Positions 1-9,414 of a stretch of 64,000 nt of DNA are shown here, in pieces (position 1 is the first letter of the stretch; the number at the start of each line of letters is the position of its first letter). The stretch is from Variovorax sp. 679 (GTDB taxonomy: Bacteria > Pseudomonadota > Gammaproteobacteria > Burkholderiales > Burkholderiaceae_C), in NCBI RefSeq assembly GCF_003952185.1, contig NZ_RXFS01000010.1, forward strand, positions 186,001 through 250,000. The letters are read 5' to 3'. Below the pieces are notes generated by a model. That model was given only the letters and a program-made list of their open reading frames with translations. It searched no databases and was not told the origin of the DNA. The position numbers and the translations under genes are program-made.

Positions 1-442
1 TGCTGATGAGCGGCTGCAGCGTGGTCTCGGGCTGGTCGAACAGCACGATGCCGATGGCGCCAATGACCTTGCCCAGGCCGCCCTCGCCGCCTTCGCGCTC
101 CTCGCGCAGCGGGATTCGGCTGACGACGAATGTGCCGGCCTTGTTGGTCAGCAGGTCGATCAATATCGGCTCGCCGGTTTCGAGCACGCGCCGCATCTGG
201 GTGTTGGGAATCACGTCCTCCACCATGTGCCCCATGAACTCGTCGATGGACGAGAAGCCAAGCGCCGGCAAAAAGCGCCGGTAGCCCTCGTTCACCCACA
301 CGATGCGCCCGGTGCTGTCGACCAGGAACATGCCCTGGCTGATGCTCGAAAACAAATGAAACATCGAGCGCGCGGCGAGCGCGAGAATTCCCTCGGCATC
401 GAGGGGCAGCGAGGGCGTTGCGGTGGCAGGGGCAGCGGGCAT
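1..442 (-). CDS. PAS-domain transcriptional regulator, N-terminal part (cut by window edge)
   Basis: Reading leftward from an ATG at 442, the frame stays open to the window edge (about 147 codons). After a short Ala/Pro-rich leader comes a PAS-like sensory fold containing GMFLVDSTGRIVWVNEGY, and later the stretch GAIGIVLFDQPETTLQPL. This resembles the N-terminal PAS domain of sigma-54-dependent Fis-family activators of Burkholderiales; the AAA+ and DNA-binding domains would lie beyond the edge. It is divergent from the TetR gene. Family assignment rests on the PAS part only, so a PAS-containing kinase is also possible. Confidence 0.6.
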   Translation of the reverse strand, partial: MPAAPATATPSLPLDAEGILALAARSMFHLFSSISQGMFLVDSTGRIVWVNEGYRRFLPALGFSSIDEFMGHMVEDVIPNTQMRRVLETGEPILIDLLTNKAGTFVVSRIPLREEREGGEGGLGKVIGAIGIVLFDQPETTLQPLIS

Positions 443-549
443 GGCGGGATCGTAGCGCGCCTGCGAACGAGGCCTGCCCGGCACCGCCGGTCTTCAGCAA
501 TCGCTCAGGCTACGAGTTCTCGTAGAAAACCCTTCAGCAAGCCTTAAGT

Positions 550-567
550 AAATCAATCGTTTGATTT
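550..567. promoter_or_regulatory. Palindromic operator upstream of the TetR/CerR gene
   Basis: A perfect inverted repeat, AAATCAA-TCGT-TTGATTT (7-bp arms, 4-bp spacer), ends one or two bases before the first possible start codon of the TetR-family gene. TetR proteins usually bind such sites next to their own gene, so autoregulation of the regulator and efflux operon is the natural reading. Binding itself is inferred. Confidence 0.6.
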
Positions 568-568
568 C

Positions 569-1288
569 ATGCATGGTGTAATGCCGGCCATGAACGCGAG
601 AGACCCGATCACCCAGGCCCCGCGCCGCGCGCCGCGCGCCGATGGCGCCGAGGCCCGCCACCGGCTGCTCCACACCGCGCTGCGGCTCTTCGCGCAGAAG
701 GGGTTCGCCAAGACCTCCACGCGCGAGATCGCCCGCGAGGCCGAGGTCAACATCTCGGCCATCAGCTACTACTTCGGCGACAAGGAGGGGCTGTACGCGG
801 CCACCTTCAGCGAGCCGATGGGCGGCGACTCCAGCGACCTGATCGCCGCGTGCAATGCGCCCGGCCAGTCGCTCGAAGACACGCTGCGCCTGTGCATGGT
901 GTCGATGATCGACCCGCTCAAGCAGGGCGAGATCGTGCGGCAATGCATCCAGCTGCACATGCGCGAGATGCTGGAGCCCACCAGCCGCTGGGCCGAGGAG
1001 CTGGAGCGCGACATCAAGGGCCCGCACCGCGCCATCGCCGACCTGCTGTGCCGCCACCTGAAGGTGGAGCGCGCCGACGACGACATCCATCGCCTGACCT
1101 TCGCGATCACCGGGCTGTCGATGCAGCTCTACGTGAGCCAGGACTTCATCGAGGCGATCCGCCCCTCGCTGCTGCGCACGCCGCGCGCCATCGACGCCTG
1201 GGCAGACCGGCTCACGAGCTACGCGCTGGCGCTGGTCGAGGTCGAGGCGGCCCGCAGGCGCGCCGAGAGAAAGCAGAAGAAGCAATGA
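569..1288 (+). CDS. TetR-family repressor with CerR-type (DUF1956) C-terminal domain
   Basis: 239 aa. The N-terminal helix-turn-helix is clear (TREIAREAEVNISAISYYFG, about residues 50-70), followed by the helical ligand domain typical of CerR/DUF1956 regulators of RND pumps. In-frame ATGs at 569, 581 and 590 make the exact start uncertain; the palindrome at 550-567 sits directly upstream. Its stop codon overlaps the ATG of the outer-membrane factor gene (ATGA, 1285-1288), so regulator and pump are one translationally coupled operon. It probably represses the operon and is released by a pump substrate. Confidence 0.85.
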   Translation: MHGVMPAMNARDPITQAPRRAPRADGAEARHRLLHTALRLFAQKGFAKTSTREIAREAEVNISAISYYFGDKEGLYAATFSEPMGGDSSDLIAACNAPGQSLEDTLRLCMVSMIDPLKQGEIVRQCIQLHMREMLEPTSRWAEELERDIKGPHRAIADLLCRHLKVERADDDIHRLTFAITGLSMQLYVSQDFIEAIRPSLLRTPRAIDAWADRLTSYALALVEVEAARRRAERKQKKQ

Positions 1289-2787
1289 AGAGAAAACTCC
1301 GACTGAATCTGATGACGGCCCTCTGCCTCGGCGTCGGCCTTTCCGGCTGTGCGTTGACGCGCCCCCCGGCGCAGGTGGAAGCACCCGTGCCCGCGCAATG
1401 GCATGCGCCCCTGCCCCACGGCGGCTCGCTGGCTTCGCTGGCCAACTGGTGGAGCCAGCTCGACGATCCGCTGCTGGTCGAGCTGATCGCCGCCGCCGAA
1501 GCCGCGAGCCCCAACGTCGCGAGCGCCGCCGCGCGCGTGGCCGAGGCGCGCTTCACGCGCGTGCAGACCGGCGCCGCGCTGCTGCCCAGCCTCGACGGCA
1601 CCGCATCCGCCAGCCGCGGCACCTCGGGCTTTTCTTCCGGCAGCAGTTCGAGCAGCAGCCTTTCGGCCAGCACGCCGATCACCACGCTGCAGGCCGGCCT
1701 GCAGTCGAAATGGGAGATCGACCTGTTCGGCCGCCTGCGCGCCGACCGCGACGCCGCCGAGGCCAAGCAGAGCAGCGCCAACGCCAAGTGGCACGACGCG
1801 CGTGTGGCGGTGGCGGCCGAAACGGCCAACGCCTATTTTGCCGAGCGCGCGTGCCAGCAACAGCTGCGTGTGTCCGAATCGGATGCGCGCTCGCGCTCCG
1901 AGACCGCGCGGCTCACCGACCTCTCGGCAAAGGCCGGCTTCACCGCACCGGCCGACGCCGCGCTTGCCCGCGCCAGCGCTTCGGACGCCTCCGGCCGGCT
2001 CACGCAGCAGCGCGCCCAGTGCGCGGTGCAGCGCAAGGCGCTGGTCGCGCTCAGCGGCGTCGACGAGACCACGCTCGAAGGCAAGCTCGCGGCCGCGCCG
2101 GCGCAGCGCGCGCTGCCCGCCGTCGGCAGCATCGCCAGCGTGCCGGCCGAGGCGATCTCGCAGCGGCCCGACGTGTACGCAGCCGAACTCGGCGTGGCCT
2201 CCGCCAGCGCCGACGTGGGCTCGGCCGAGGCCGAGCGCTACCCCAAGCTCACCCTGTCGGGCTCCATCGGCCGCACGCAGTACCGTGTCGACGGCGTGCG
2301 CCAGTCGCTCGAGACCTGGACGGTGGGCCCGCTGTCGCTCACCGTGCCGCTGCTCGACGGCGGCTCGCGCAAGGCGAACACCGAGGCGGCCAAGGCCCGC
2401 TATGCCGAGGCCGTGTCGCTCTACCGCTCGAACGTGCGGCAGGCCGTGCGCGAAGTCGAGGAGGCGCTGGTCAACCTCGACGCCACCAACGCCCGCACGG
2501 CCGATGCCGATGCCGCGGTAAAGAACTACCAGGCCTCCTTCGACGCCACGCAGGCACGCTACAGCGGCGGCCTCGCCAGCCTGTTCGAACTGGAGGATTC
2601 GCGGCGCACGCTGTTCTCGGCGCAGACCGCGCGCGTCACGCTGCAGCGCGAGCGCACCGAGGCATGGGTGGCGCTGTACCGCTCGATGGGCGGCGGCTGG
2701 AACCGCCAGTCGGCCCCGGCGCCCTCCTCTTTCGAATCGTCATCTATGACCACCACCCCGGCCACCAAGGTCGCGACGTCGCCATGA
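1285..2787 (+). CDS. RND efflux outer-membrane factor lipoprotein (NodT/OprM family)
   Basis: 500 aa, the usual size for a TolC-like factor. The N-terminus is a lipoprotein signal with lipobox LSGC (Cys near residue 22), then WWSQLDDPLLVELIAAAE, typical of NodT-type factors, and two repeated coiled-coil/beta-barrel halves with long Ala-rich helices. The start is fixed by the ATGA overlap with the TetR gene; the end overlaps the adaptor ATG at 2784. It would form the outer-membrane channel of the efflux complex. Having it first in the operon, before adaptor and pump, is less common than last. Confidence 0.88.
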   Translation: MKRKLRLNLMTALCLGVGLSGCALTRPPAQVEAPVPAQWHAPLPHGGSLASLANWWSQLDDPLLVELIAAAEAASPNVASAAARVAEARFTRVQTGAALLPSLDGTASASRGTSGFSSGSSSSSSLSASTPITTLQAGLQSKWEIDLFGRLRADRDAAEAKQSSANAKWHDARVAVAAETANAYFAERACQQQLRVSESDARSRSETARLTDLSAKAGFTAPADAALARASASDASGRLTQQRAQCAVQRKALVALSGVDETTLEGKLAAAPAQRALPAVGSIASVPAEAISQRPDVYAAELGVASASADVGSAEAERYPKLTLSGSIGRTQYRVDGVRQSLETWTVGPLSLTVPLLDGGSRKANTEAAKARYAEAVSLYRSNVRQAVREVEEALVNLDATNARTADADAAVKNYQASFDATQARYSGGLASLFELEDSRRTLFSAQTARVTLQRERTEAWVALYRSMGGGWNRQSAPAPSSFESSSMTTTPATKVATSP

Positions 2788-3980
2788 AAACAATGAAGCG
2801 TTCCACCCTCGCCATCGCGCTGATCGCGCTGGCCGTCGTCATCGCCGCGATCTTCTTCATGACGGGCGGCAAGCCGTCGGACAAGGCGGCCCAGCCCGCA
2901 TCCGCCGCCGGGGCCAAGGGCACTGCGCCCTCACCCAAGCCGGCACTGACCGTCACCGTCGCCAGGCCCGAGGCCACCGAGCTGATGCTCACGCTCGCGG
3001 CCAACGGCAACGTGGCCGCCTGGCAGGAGGCGGTGGTCGGCTCCGAATCCAACGGCCTGAAGCTGGCCGAAGTGCGCGTGAACGTGGGCGACGTGGTCAA
3101 GAAGGGCCAGGTGCTCGCGGTGTTCTCGCCCGAAACGGTGCAGGCCGACATCGCGCAGGCGCGCGCCTCGCTGGCGGAAGCCCGTGCCACGGCGGCCGAC
3201 GCCGCCGGCAATGCCGCGCGCGCCCGCACGCTGCAGGCCACGGGAGCGCTGAGCCAGCAGCAGATCAACCAGTACCAGACCACCGAGCAGACCGCCAAGG
3301 CGCGCGCCGAGGCTGCCGAAGCCGTGCTGGCCGCGCAGCAGGTACGCGGTCGCAACACCCAGGTGCTGGCGCCCGACGACGGCGTGATCTCGGCGCGCAC
3401 CGCCACGGTCGGCAGCGTGGTGTCGGCCGGCACAGAGCTGTTCCGGCTGATCCGCCAGGGCCGGCTCGAATGGCGTGCCGAAGTGACGTCGGCCGAGCTG
3501 AGCCGCGTCGCGGTCGGCACCACCGCCTTCGTGGTGAGCGCCAGCGGCGCGCAGGTGCGCGGCAAGGTGCGCAGCGTCGCGCCCACGGTCGATCCGCAGA
3601 CGCGCGCGGCGCTGGTGTATGTCGACCTGCCCAACGTGCAGCAGAACACCGGCATCAAGGCCGGCATGTTCGCGCGTGGCGACTTCGAGCTGGGCCGCAG
3701 CACGGCGCCGACGGTGCCGCAGGCATCCATCGTGCCGCGCGACGGCTTCAACAACGTCTTCCTGCTCAAGCCCGACAACAAGGTGGCGCAGTTGAAGGTG
3801 CAAATCGGCCGGCGCCTGAACGACCGCATCGAGATCACCAGCGCGCTGCCCGACGGCGCCCAGGTGGTGGTGCAAGGCGCGGGCTTCCTCAACGACGGCG
3901 ACCTGGTGCGCGTGGTGGATGCACCAGCGCCCACGGCGCAGCCGGCCAGGTCGGCAGCCTCCGCAGCCACGGCCAAGTAA
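2784..3980 (+). CDS. RND efflux periplasmic adaptor (membrane fusion protein)
   Basis: 398 aa. One N-terminal membrane anchor (about residues 5-25), no lipobox Cys, then the lipoyl/hairpin/beta-barrel order of HlyD-like adaptors: the lipoyl half GDVVKKGQVLAVFSPE, an Ala/Gln-rich helical hairpin (LQATGALSQQQINQY), the second lipoyl half VLAPDDGVISARTATVGSVV, then beta-barrel and membrane-proximal domains. ATGA overlap with the upstream gene fixes the start. It bridges the inner-membrane pump and the outer-membrane channel. A Pro/Ala-rich tail ends the protein. Confidence 0.88.
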   Translation: MKTMKRSTLAIALIALAVVIAAIFFMTGGKPSDKAAQPASAAGAKGTAPSPKPALTVTVARPEATELMLTLAANGNVAAWQEAVVGSESNGLKLAEVRVNVGDVVKKGQVLAVFSPETVQADIAQARASLAEARATAADAAGNAARARTLQATGALSQQQINQYQTTEQTAKARAEAAEAVLAAQQVRGRNTQVLAPDDGVISARTATVGSVVSAGTELFRLIRQGRLEWRAEVTSAELSRVAVGTTAFVVSASGAQVRGKVRSVAPTVDPQTRAALVYVDLPNVQQNTGIKAGMFARGDFELGRSTAPTVPQASIVPRDGFNNVFLLKPDNKVAQLKVQIGRRLNDRIEITSALPDGAQVVVQGAGFLNDGDLVRVVDAPAPTAQPARSAASAATAK

Positions 3981-4013
3981 GCGGCCGCAGAAATTCATCA
4001 AAGGAACACGCCC

Positions 4014-7000
4014 ATGAACGTTTCCGCCTGGTCCATACGCAACCCGATTCCGGCGGTGATGCTGTTCGTGCTGCTCACCTTCGGTGGGTTGCTGTCGTTC
4101 AACGCGATGAAGGTGCAGAACTTTCCGGACATCGACCTGCCGACCGTGACGGTCTCGGCCTCGCTGCCCGGCGCCGCGCCTTCGCAGCTGGAGACCGATG
4201 TCGCGCGCAAGCTCGAGAACTCCATCGCCACGGTGCAGGGCCTGAAGCACATCACCACCAAGGTGCAGGACGGCGCCGCCACGCTGATCGTCGAGTTCCG
4301 GCTCGAGAAGCCGGTGCAGGAAGCCGTGGACGACGTGCGCTCCGCAGTGCAGCGCGTGCGCGCCGACCTGCCGGCCGACGTGCGCGACCCGGTCGTCACC
4401 AAGCTCGACTTCGCGGCCCAGCCGGTGCTGGCCTTCACCATCGCCTCCTCCGCCATGGATGCCGAGGCGTTGAGCTGGTACGTCGACAACGACGTCACGA
4501 AGAAGCTGCTGGCCCTGCCCGGCGTGGGCGCGGTGAACCGCGTGGGCGGCGTCACGCGCCAGGTGCACATCGACCTCGACCCGAGCAAGCTGCAGGCGCT
4601 GGGCGCCTCGGCCGCCGACATCTCGCGCCAGTTGCGCCAGGTTCAGACCGAAAGCGCGGGCGGCCGCTTCGACCTGGGTGGCAGCGAGCAGCCGGTGCGC
4701 ACCATGGCCACCGTGAAGTCGGCCGACCAGCTCGCCGACATGCAGATCGTGCTGAGCGACGGCCGCCGCGTCCGCCTCGACCAGGTGGCGCGCGTGAGCG
4801 ACACCATCGCCGAGCCGCGCGCGGCCGCGCTGCTCAACGGCAAGCCGGTGGTGGGCTTCGAGGTGGCGCGCAGCCGCGGCGCCAGCGAAGTCGAAGTGGG
4901 CCACGCGGTGATGAAGGCGCTGGCCGACATGCGCGCCGCGCGCCCCGACATCGAGCTGACCGAGGCCTTCAACTTCGTCGATCCGGTGGAAGAGGAATAC
5001 AACGGCTCGCTGCACCTGCTGTACGAAGGCGCCATCCTCGCGGTGATCGTGGTGTGGTTGTTCCTGCGCGACTGGCGCGCCACCTTCGTGTCGGCCATTG
5101 CGCTGCCGATGTCGGTGATTCCGGCCTTCATCGGCATGCACCTGCTGGGCTTCTCGGTCAACGTGATCTCGCTGCTCGCGCTGTCGCTGGTGGTGGGCAT
5201 ATTGGTGGACGACGCCATCGTGGAGGTAGAGAACATCGTGCGCCACCTGCGCATGGGCAAGACGCCCTACCAGGCGGCGATGGAGGCGGCCGACGAAATC
5301 GGGCTGGCGGTGATCGCCACCACCTTCACGCTGATCGCGGTGTTCCTGCCCACGGCCTTCATGAGCGGCGTGGCCGGCAAGTTCTTCAAGCAGTTCGGCT
5401 GGACGGCATCGCTCGCGGTGTTCGCGTCGCTGGTGGTGGCTCGGGTACTCACGCCGATGATGGCCGCCTACATGCTCAAGCCCGTGGTCGGCGCCGAGAA
5501 GGAGCCGGGCTGGCTCAGCTGGTACATGAAGGCGGTGACGTGGAGCACGCACAACCGCTTCAAGACGATGGTGCTGGCCACCCTCTTCTTCTTCGGTTCG
5601 CTGGCGATGATCCCGCTGCTCAAGACCGGCTTCATTCCGGCTGACGACAACTCGCAGACGCAGATCTACCTCTCGCTCGCGCCCGGCTCCACGTTGGCGC
5701 AGACCACCGCGGCAGCGGAGGAAATCCGCAACCGCGTGATGAAGATCCAGCATGTGAAGAGCGTCTACACCACGGTGGCCGGCGGCAGCGCGGGCGGCGA
5801 TCCGTTCGCCAACTTCGGCACGCCCGAGACGCGCAAGGCCACGCTCACGATCAAGCTCGACCCGCGCGGCGACCGGCCGCGCAAGCAGGTGATCGAGAAC
5901 CAGATCCGCACCGCGCTCGAAACGCTGCCCGGCGTGCGCAGCACGGTGGGCCTGGGCGGCTCCGGCGAGAAGTACATCCTGGCGCTCACGGGCGAAGACC
6001 CGGTGGCGCTGTCCAGCGCGGCGAGCGCGGTCGAAAAAGACCTGCGCACCATTCCCGGCCTTGGCAACATCACCTCCACCGCGAGCCTGATCCGCCCCGA
6101 GATCGCCGTGCGCCCCGACTTCGCGCGCGCCGCCGACCTGGGCGTGACCAGCGCCGCCATTGCCGAGACGCTGCGCGTGGCCACGCTGGGCGACTACGAC
6201 CAGTCGCTGGCCAAGCTCAACCTCGCGCAGCGGCAGGTGCCGATCGTGGTGAAGCTGGAAGACTCGGCGCGCAAGGACATCGACCTGCTCGGGCGCCTCT
6301 CGGTGCCGGGCACGCGCGGGCCGGTCATGCTGAGCCAGGTGGCCTCGCTCAGCATGGAAGGCGGCCCGGCCGTGATCGACCGCTACGACCGCTCGCGCAA
6401 CGTGAACTTCGAGATCGAACTCTCGAGCGTGGGCCTGGGCGACGCCAAGGCCGCGGTGACGAAGCTGCCGTCGATCGTGAACCTGCCGCCGGGCGTGCGC
6501 ATCGCCGAGATCGGCGACGCGGAAGTCATGACCGAGCTGTTCGCCAGCTTCGGCCTGGCCATGCTCACGGGCGTGCTGTGCATCTACATCGTGCTGGTGC
6601 TGCTGTTCAAGGACTTCCTGCACCCGGTGACCATCCTGTGCGCGCTGCCGCTGGCACTGGGCGGCGCGTTCGTGGGGCTGCTGATCGGGCAGAAGGCGCT
6701 GTCGATGCCGTCGCTGATCGGGCTCATCATGCTCATGGGCATCGCCACCAAGAACTCGATTCTTCTGGTGGAGTACGCCATCGTGGCGCGCCGCGACCAC
6801 GGCATGAACCGCTGGGACGCGCTGCGCGACGCCTGCCACAAGCGCGCGCGGCCCATCATCATGACCACGCTGGCCATGGGCGCCGGCATGCTGCCGATCG
6901 CGGTGGGCTTCGGCACCGCGGATTCGAGCTTCCGTTCGCCGATGGCGATGGCCGTGATCGGCGGGCTGATCACCTCCACCGTGCTGAGCCTGCTGGTGGT

Positions 7001-7130
7001 GCCTGCCGTGTTCACCTACATCGACGACATCGAGCACTGGATCAGGCGCACCGTGCGCAAGCTGCGCGGGCAGCCGGCCGATCCGCACATCGACGACGAC
7101 CTGGTCGAGACCCCTGCGGCGGGACGGTAG
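4014..7130 (+). CDS. RND-family efflux pump, inner-membrane permease (HAE-1-like)
   Basis: 1038 aa, full length for an AcrB-like pump. It starts with WSIRNPIPAVMLFVLLTFGG (TM1), has the two large periplasmic loops, and carries the conserved TM4 proton-relay region VVGILVDDAIVEVENIVRH with two adjacent Asp. The second half repeats the plan (MGIATKNSILLVEYA). A good ribosome site (AAGGAACACGCCC) precedes the ATG 33 bases after the adaptor stop. Substrates cannot be told from sequence; proton-driven export of hydrophobic drugs or solvents is usual. Confidence 0.92.
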   Translation: MNVSAWSIRNPIPAVMLFVLLTFGGLLSFNAMKVQNFPDIDLPTVTVSASLPGAAPSQLETDVARKLENSIATVQGLKHITTKVQDGAATLIVEFRLEKPVQEAVDDVRSAVQRVRADLPADVRDPVVTKLDFAAQPVLAFTIASSAMDAEALSWYVDNDVTKKLLALPGVGAVNRVGGVTRQVHIDLDPSKLQALGASAADISRQLRQVQTESAGGRFDLGGSEQPVRTMATVKSADQLADMQIVLSDGRRVRLDQVARVSDTIAEPRAAALLNGKPVVGFEVARSRGASEVEVGHAVMKALADMRAARPDIELTEAFNFVDPVEEEYNGSLHLLYEGAILAVIVVWLFLRDWRATFVSAIALPMSVIPAFIGMHLLGFSVNVISLLALSLVVGILVDDAIVEVENIVRHLRMGKTPYQAAMEAADEIGLAVIATTFTLIAVFLPTAFMSGVAGKFFKQFGWTASLAVFASLVVARVLTPMMAAYMLKPVVGAEKEPGWLSWYMKAVTWSTHNRFKTMVLATLFFFGSLAMIPLLKTGFIPADDNSQTQIYLSLAPGSTLAQTTAAAEEIRNRVMKIQHVKSVYTTVAGGSAGGDPFANFGTPETRKATLTIKLDPRGDRPRKQVIENQIRTALETLPGVRSTVGLGGSGEKYILALTGEDPVALSSAASAVEKDLRTIPGLGNITSTASLIRPEIAVRPDFARAADLGVTSAAIAETLRVATLGDYDQSLAKLNLAQRQVPIVVKLEDSARKDIDLLGRLSVPGTRGPVMLSQVASLSMEGGPAVIDRYDRSRNVNFEIELSSVGLGDAKAAVTKLPSIVNLPPGVRIAEIGDAEVMTELFASFGLAMLTGVLCIYIVLVLLFKDFLHPVTILCALPLALGGAFVGLLIGQKALSMPSLIGLIMLMGIATKNSILLVEYAIVARRDHGMNRWDALRDACHKRARPIIMTTLAMGAGMLPIAVGFGTADSSFRSPMAMAVIGGLITSTVLSLLVVPAVFTYIDDIEHWIRRTVRKLRGQPADPHIDDDLVETPAAGR

Positions 7131-7148
7131 AACGCCCCGTCGGAAATG

Positions 7149-7180
7149 AAAAAAGCTGCGGCAATGCCGCAGCTTCTTTT
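7149..7180. terminator. Bidirectional rho-independent terminator between the RND operon and tctA
   Basis: Perfect 10-bp stem AAGCTGCGGC / GCCGCAGCTT (7153-7162 and 7166-7175) with a 3-nt loop, flanked by an A run on the left and CTTTT on the right. It lies between two converging genes, so it can end both transcripts. Confidence 0.85.
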
Positions 7181-7213
7181 GCTTGAGCCCACCGAAGCGG
7201 GCTTCGAGGAAGC

Positions 7214-8737
7214 TCAGGCGTCCAGCTGCGCCAGCCTCTGCAGCTTGCGTTCGCTCATGCGCTTTGCAAGGCGCGGAAGAATCAGCACGGCCACCACGAT
7301 GACGACCAGCGTGATCGACATCGGGCGCTGGAAGAACACCGCCGCGCTGCCCTCGCCGATCGACATCGCGTTGCGCAGCTGCGCTTCGGCGAGCGGGCCT
7401 AGGATCATGCCGACCACCACGGGGGCCGTCGGGAAGTCGAAGCGGCGCATCACCACGCCCAGCAGTCCGATGGCGTACAGCAGGAACAGGTCGAACGCGC
7501 TCTGGCGCATGCCGTAGGCACCCACCGTCGCGAAGATCAGGATGCCGGCGTAGAGCTGGGGCTTCGGAATCTTCAGCAGCTTGACCCACAGGCCGACCAT
7601 CGGCAGGTTCAGCACCAGCAGCATCACGTTGCCGATGTAGAGCGAGGCGATCAGCGCCCAGACCAGCGCGGCCGAGGTGGTGAAGAGCTGCGGGCCCGGC
7701 TGGATGCCGTAGTTCTGGAACGCGCCCAACAGGATGGCGGTGGTGTTCGAGGTGGGAATGCCCAGCGTGAGCAGCGGGATCAGCGCGGCCGTCACCGTGG
7801 CATTGTTGGCGGCTTCGGGGCCTGCCACGCCTTCGATGGCGCCGGTGGTGCCGAACTCGGCCTTGGCTTCCTTGTCCTTGGCCAGCTTCTTCTCGGTCGC
7901 GTAGCTCAGGAAGGTCGGAATCTCGGTACCGCCGGCCGGAATGCAACCGAAGGGCGTGCCGATGGCGGTGCCGCGCAGCCAGGCGGGAATCGAGCGCTTC
8001 CAGTCGCGCTTCGTCATGTGCACGCGACTGAGCTTGTTCTGGCCCTCGACCACCTTGCCTTCATACAGCACGGCGTACAGCACTTCAGCCACGGCGAACA
8101 GGCCCACGGCCACGAGCACGATCTCGATGCCGTCGAGCAGCTCGGGAATGCCGCCGGTGTAGCGGCCCTGGCCCGAGATCTGGTCGAGGCCGATGCAGCC
8201 GGCCGCGAGGCCGACGAACAGCGCCGTCATGCCGCGCAGCGTGCTCTTGCCGAGCACCGCGCTCACCGTGGTGAAGGCCAGCAGCATCAGCAGGAAATAT
8301 TCGGGCGGGCCGAGCTTGACCGCGAACTCCGCCACGAAGGGCGCGAACAGCGTGACGATGACGGTGGCGATGGTGCCGGCCACGAAGGAGCCGATGGCGG
8401 CCGTGGCGAGCGCGGCGCCCGCGCGTCCGCTCTTGGCCATCTTGTTGCCCTCCATCGCCGTCACCATGCTGGCGGTTTCGCCGGGCGTGTTCAGCAGGAT
8501 GGAAGTGGTCGAGCCGCCGTACATGGCGCCGTAGTAGATGCCCGAGAAGAAGATCATCGAGGCCGTGATGTCGACCTTGCCGGTGATGGGCAACAGCATG
8601 GCCACCGCCACGGCCGGGCCGATGCCGGGCAGCACGCCCACGGCCGTGCCCAGGGCACAGCCGACCAGGCACCAGAGCAGATTGACGGGAGTGATGGCGG
8701 CCGCGAAGCCCGCCATGAGTGCGTTGAAGATTTCCAT
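7214..8737 (-). CDS. tctA: Tripartite tricarboxylate transporter, large membrane subunit TctA
   Basis: 507 aa, the normal length for TctA, with about 10-12 hydrophobic segments and family stretches such as GVLPGIGPAVAVAMLLPIT near the N-terminus and LGIPTSNTTAILLGAFQNYG in the second half. It starts one base after the tctB stop, so the two are translationally coupled. With TctB and the periplasmic TctC it imports citrate or other carboxylates using an ion gradient. A short charged tail (ERKLQRLAQLDA) ends the protein before the shared terminator. Confidence 0.92.
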   Translation of the reverse strand: MEIFNALMAGFAAAITPVNLLWCLVGCALGTAVGVLPGIGPAVAVAMLLPITGKVDITASMIFFSGIYYGAMYGGSTTSILLNTPGETASMVTAMEGNKMAKSGRAGAALATAAIGSFVAGTIATVIVTLFAPFVAEFAVKLGPPEYFLLMLLAFTTVSAVLGKSTLRGMTALFVGLAAGCIGLDQISGQGRYTGGIPELLDGIEIVLVAVGLFAVAEVLYAVLYEGKVVEGQNKLSRVHMTKRDWKRSIPAWLRGTAIGTPFGCIPAGGTEIPTFLSYATEKKLAKDKEAKAEFGTTGAIEGVAGPEAANNATVTAALIPLLTLGIPTSNTTAILLGAFQNYGIQPGPQLFTTSAALVWALIASLYIGNVMLLVLNLPMVGLWVKLLKIPKPQLYAGILIFATVGAYGMRQSAFDLFLLYAIGLLGVVMRRFDFPTAPVVVGMILGPLAEAQLRNAMSIGEGSAAVFFQRPMSITLVVIVVAVLILPRLAKRMSERKLQRLAQLDA

Positions 8738-8738
8738 G

Positions 8739-9275
8739 TCAGATCCACCCGGTCGAAGTGAGTCCAGGCAGGTTGATGGCCAGGAATTGCGTGAACGTCC
8801 AGAACACGGGTGCGGAGATCACCGCGCCGGCGATGAAGTCGGTGAGCCAGGTGCGCGGCGAATTGACGCCGGCCTGCCCGCTCGCGCGGCGCAGCCCCTG
8901 CACGGCCAGCACGTAGCACAGCGTGCAGCTCAGGATGAAGCCAAGCGTGGTGATGAGCGCCGCATTGAGCAGCAGGCCCGCCGACACCCAGACGAAGCCG
9001 GGCCAGTAGGCGTGCTCGGCACCCGAGGGAGCGTCGAGCTCGCGGAAGCCGCCGGTGCGCGCCTCCCAAAGGATCCAGGCGCCGCACAGCACGAGCACCA
9101 CGGACACCAGCCAGGGCAGGAAGTTGGGGCCGACGCCGCCGTAGCCGGCATCGGAGGAAATGCCGATGGCACCGAAGGCCAGCGCAATGCCGGTCAGCAG
9201 CACGCCGGCGCCGACGAGGGTTTGCGGCCAGGTGACCGCGGGTTGCGGCGGGGCCGAGGATTCTGGAGTTGTCAT
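8739..9275 (-). CDS. tctB: Tripartite tricarboxylate transporter, small membrane subunit TctB
   Basis: 178 aa with four predicted membrane helices, matching TctB size and plan: an early helix (LVGAGVLLTGIALAFGAIGI) followed by YGGVGPNFLPWLVSVVLVLC. Middle gene of the leftward tctCBA operon. A repeat-bearing gap of about 140 bp separates it from tctC, while it is coupled to tctA. No catalytic role is expected; the family partners TctA in the membrane. Confidence 0.88.
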   Translation of the reverse strand: MTTPESSAPPQPAVTWPQTLVGAGVLLTGIALAFGAIGISSDAGYGGVGPNFLPWLVSVVLVLCGAWILWEARTGGFRELDAPSGAEHAYWPGFVWVSAGLLLNAALITTLGFILSCTLCYVLAVQGLRRASGQAGVNSPRTWLTDFIAGAVISAPVFWTFTQFLAINLPGLTSTGWI

Positions 9276-9310
9276 TTTTTCTCCCGGTGTCGGGGTACGA
9301 GAAGCCCCCT

Positions 9311-9404
9311 TCCAGGAACACCGAGGAACCGGCTCTGCCGGGCCTCAGGTGTTGCCCCCGGTAGGGGGAAGGCGGAGCGACACGAAGTGCGCGCAGCCTG
9401 GGGG
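9311..9404 (-). repeat. Dispersed intergenic repeat, copy 1 (between tctC and tctB)
   Basis: Read on the minus strand the element begins CCCCCAGGCTGCGCGCACTT and contains a small GC hairpin (CCCCCTACCGGGGG). It matches the copy at 11197-11289 over about 93 bases, with roughly four of five bases identical by eye, in the opposite orientation. It lies inside the tct operon transcript and carries no gene. I recall similar elements in Comamonadaceae intergenic DNA, but cannot search here. Confidence 0.75.
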
Positions 9405-9414
9405 CGAGCCAAGT

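Noticed and set aside
2931..7946. 1671-codon open frame on the minus strand
   Set aside because: It is antisense to the adaptor, pump and part of tctA, has a His/Arg/Gln-rich composition typical of shadow frames in high-GC DNA, and no domain is seen.
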